32,833 nt of DNA. It comes from CAZYME01 sp964648115. Its GTDB lineage: Bacteria; Pseudomonadota; Gammaproteobacteria; Legionellales; Legionellaceae. The translations under genes and the position numbers were made by a program. The notes under the pieces were generated by a model. That model ran no database searches. It saw only the letters and a program-made list of their open reading frames with translations, and was not told the origin of the DNA. The DNA lies in contig CAZYME010000028.1 of assembly GCA_964648115.1 (NCBI GenBank), positions 1 to 32,833 of the forward strand. Direction: 5' to 3'. This document shows positions 32,503 to 32,833 of the stretch, piece by piece. Within the stretch, counting starts at the first letter, position 1. Each line of letters begins with the position of its first letter.

Positions 32503-32833
32503 ATGCACTTTCAACTACAGAATCTTACCGCCATGACCGGTGCACAATTAGCAACTGCTATAGCAACTATACCTGCCGGCGTGACATCACTTAATTTGAG
32601 CGATAATGGCCTTCACAATAAAACTGGCGCCGATTTAGCAACCGCTTTTGCAGCTATACCTGCCAGCGTGACATCGCTTGATTTAAGCTGGAATCTCCTT
32701 CACTATAAAATCGGCGACGATTTAGCAACCGCATTTGCAGCTATACCTGACAGCGTAACATCGCTTAATTTGAACTGGAATGGCCTTCACAATAAAACTG
32801 GCGCCGATTTAGCAACCGCTTTTGCAGCTATAC
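32503..32833 (+). CDS. Leucine-rich-repeat protein, 5' part (runs off the window)
   Basis: An open frame from the ATG at 32503 (AGAGG 6 bases upstream) to the window end, 110 residues so far. It is built of 29-residue leucine-rich repeats with the pattern LATAFAAIPASVTSLDLSWN followed by xLHxK, starting almost at residue 1 and without a signal peptide. At DNA level the units recur every 87 bases (GATTTAGCAACCGC at 32632, 32719 and 32806) and are nearly identical, so the array is young or homogenised. Repeats of the IP..VTSLNLS type occur in Legionella LRR proteins and related effectors, so a host-directed role is likely but unproved. Full length and C-terminus are outside the window. Confidence 0.88.
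   Translation, partial: MHFQLQNLTAMTGAQLATAIATIPAGVTSLNLSDNGLHNKTGADLATAFAAIPASVTSLDLSWNLLHYKIGDDLATAFAAIPDSVTSLNLNWNGLHNKTGADLATAFAAI

Noticed and set aside
32632..32833. Regular 87-bp direct repeats considered as a CRISPR-like or noncoding tandem array
   Set aside because: The period is a multiple of three, the frame is open, and the translation is a clear leucine-rich repeat.

Overview
The window looks like chromosome from a host-associated gammaproteobacterium, most probably of the order Legionellales (Legionella/Coxiella/Aquicella/Berkiella-like). The grounds are a low-to-middle GC content, a full cyoABCD quinol oxidase operon, a cytosolic-type patatin phospholipase, a sterol-methyltransferase-like protein, two large orphan proteins that look like effectors, a leucine-rich-repeat gene running off the right edge, and very many dispersed palindromic repeats. 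The order is an inference; genus cannot be decided from this sequence alone.

Layout. 1-5740 (+ strand): an OsmC-type peroxidase, then a tight cassette of glutamine-synthetase-like ligase, aldehyde dehydrogenase, iron alcohol dehydrogenase and class I glutamine amidotransferase, which reads as a gamma-glutamylation route for oxidising an amine or amino alcohol. A 53-residue cysteine-rich lipoprotein with its own promoter follows. 5741-10577 (- strand): a tripartite efflux operon (HlyD-type adaptor, FUSC transporter split in two genes, NodT-type outer-membrane lipoprotein) ending in a 49-codon Pro/Glu-repeat ORF. 10620-10795 is a nested palindrome. 10808-12025 (-) is a patatin phospholipase, divergent from an 865-residue orphan at 12227-14824 that has a good promoter. 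14924-15931 (-) is the sterol-methyltransferase-like gene.

16066-19030 is a mobile-element scar: two near-identical 54-bp inverted repeats enclose a GIY-YIG protein and an IS66-type transposase gene that has been cut by a complete IS3-family element with a visible -1 frameshift site. 19263-21125 (+) is a second orphan; its C-terminal half carries a C-A-E and a P-C-x-x-C motif, the signature pair of zinc-dependent nucleoside/base deaminases. Its last codons and the end of convergent cyoD lie in the arms of another nested palindrome.

21227-25107 (-) is cyoABCD. The rest is a small membrane protein, an MHS-type transporter, an SDR lacking the catalytic tyrosine, a secreted FAS1 protein, an iron-sulfur photolyase (FeS-BCP/PhrB type), a 100-residue unknown, a translationally coupled DUF2878/DUF1295 membrane pair, a small exported peptide, and the 5' end of the LRR gene.

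The most rewarding items are the possible deaminase-fold protein, the glutamylation cassette, the sterol-methyltransferase-like protein, and the repeat system, in which short palindromes sit inside longer unrelated palindromes and contribute codons to genes. No tRNA, rRNA, CRISPR array or replication origin was recognised.
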